Assembly: GCF_042767895.1 (NCBI RefSeq)
Contig: NC_091589.1
Location: 12,741,430-12,751,429, forward strand
Length of the DNA stretch: 10,000 nt
Source of the DNA: Penaeus vannamei
Lineage: Eukaryota > Arthropoda > Malacostraca > Decapoda > Penaeidae
Direction of reading: 5' to 3'
Position 1 is the stretch's first letter. The number at the start of each line of letters is the position of its first letter. Of this stretch, positions 9,154 to 10,000 are shown piece by piece. The translations under genes and the position numbers were made by a program. A model generated the notes under the pieces. The model did not search any database. It was not told where the DNA came from and saw only the letters and a program-made list of their open reading frames with translations.

Positions 9154-10000
9154 TGTACATATATATGTACATATCTACGTACACATATATACATATATAC
9201 GTATATATATACGTACATATCTACGTACATAAATATACATATATACGTATATATATATACGTACATATCTAAGTACATATATATACATACATACGCACAT
9301 ATCTACGTACATATATATACATATATACCTATATATATATAGGTTCATATCTACTTACATATATATACATACATAAGTACATTTATACATGCATATATAC
9401 ATACATATATACGTACATATATATACATACATATGTACATATATACATGCATATATAAATACATATATACGTACATATATATATATACATACATACATAT
9501 CTACGTACATATATATACATATATACGTATATATATACGTACATATCTATGTACATATATATACATATATACATATATATATACGTATATATACATATAT
9601 ACATATATATATATATATACATACATACATATCTACGTAAATATATATACATATATATGTATATATATACGTACATATCTATGTACATATATATACATAT
9701 ATACATATATATATACGTATATATACATATATACATATATATATACGTACATATCTACGTACATATCTATGTACATATATATACATATATACATATATAT
9801 ATACGAACATATCTACGTACATATATATACATATATACATATATATACGTACATATCTACGTACATATATATACATATATACATACATATGTACGTACAT
9901 ATCTACGTACATATATATACATATATACGTACATATCTACGTACATATATATACATATATACGTATATATATCCGTACATATCTACATACATATATATAC
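9154..10000. repeat. Mixed right tail of 46-bp and TGCATA repeats
   Basis: After the 12-bp array the 46-bp unit resumes (anchors 9175 and 9221), followed by the second copy of the 7559-7970 segment. From about 9570 to the end come CTACGTACATATATATACAT units of variable length, with extra TATATACG steps and single-base variants such as ATACGAACATA (9801-9811) and ATCCGTACATA (9970-9980). The array continues past the window edge. No gene is seen. Confidence 0.85.
9221..9570. repeat. Segment duplicated at 7559-7970, copy 2
   Basis: Carries the same ordered landmarks as 7559-7970, including ACATACGCACATATC, GTTCATATCTACTTACATA and ATACATACATATCTACGT. It is about 64 bp shorter because it lacks the long (AT)n tract. 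In its place is the 18-bp perfect palindrome ACCTATATATATATAGGT at 9327-9344. Small substitutions elsewhere, such as CATTTATACATG for CATATATACATG near 9380, show the two copies have begun to diverge. Confidence 0.85.

Noticed and set aside
7811..9232. 473-codon open frame on the + strand rich in YIYTYIYVHIYV, with other long frames on both strands
   Set aside because: Low-complexity translation of alternating repeat. Stop codons cannot occur in such DNA, and equally long frames exist on the other strand. No domain, signal peptide or codon bias supports a protein.

Overview
The window is almost entirely simple-sequence DNA. About 8.4 of 10 kb (1-4009 and 5561-10000) is A/T-dominated satellite built from the steps TA, CA and, mainly on the right, CG and TG. 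These form nested tandem repeats with periods of 12, 18, 22, 44, 46, 54, 72 and 166 bp and uninterrupted (AT)n runs of up to 93 nt. This suggests a large, repeat-rich animal nuclear genome. Compound CA/TA microsatellites running into kilobases of TATACATACA-type repeat are familiar from molluscs, cephalopods in particular, but that placement is a low-confidence inference. Nothing points to a bacterium, phage or organelle: there is no credible gene, operon, rRNA or tRNA.

Layout. 45-600 is a nearly perfect 18-bp array of 31 copies. 601-2020 is a mosaic of related units, including a tandem 44-bp block, a 54-bp period, a 19-bp pair and a four-copy TCT-marked 18-mer. 2021-4009 is mainly a 22-bp family with local variants. 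4010-5560 is a 1.55-kb island of ordinary-complexity sequence holding one 31-bp exact direct repeat, a small hairpin and only very short ORFs. 5561-7459 is CA/TA microsatellite followed by TGCA- and ACGT-containing repeats, with perfect 72-bp and 166-bp tandem duplications and a 93-nt (AT)n run between inverted flanks. 7460-7741 carries two more (AT)n stretches. 7899-8889 is a 46-bp higher-order repeat, 8890-9153 a 12-bp CpG array of 22 units, and 9154-10000 a mixed tail that includes a second copy of the 7559-7970 segment.

No functional gene is supported. The long open frames on both strands (up to 473 codons, residues almost only Y, I, H, T, M, V, C and R) follow from composition. A strictly alternating purine-pyrimidine sequence cannot contain TAA, TAG or TGA in any of six frames. 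The main observations are structural: the alternating grammar, the left-right change in CpG content and strand asymmetry, successive tandem duplications at different scales, and the unidentified island. No new molecular system can be claimed from this sequence.
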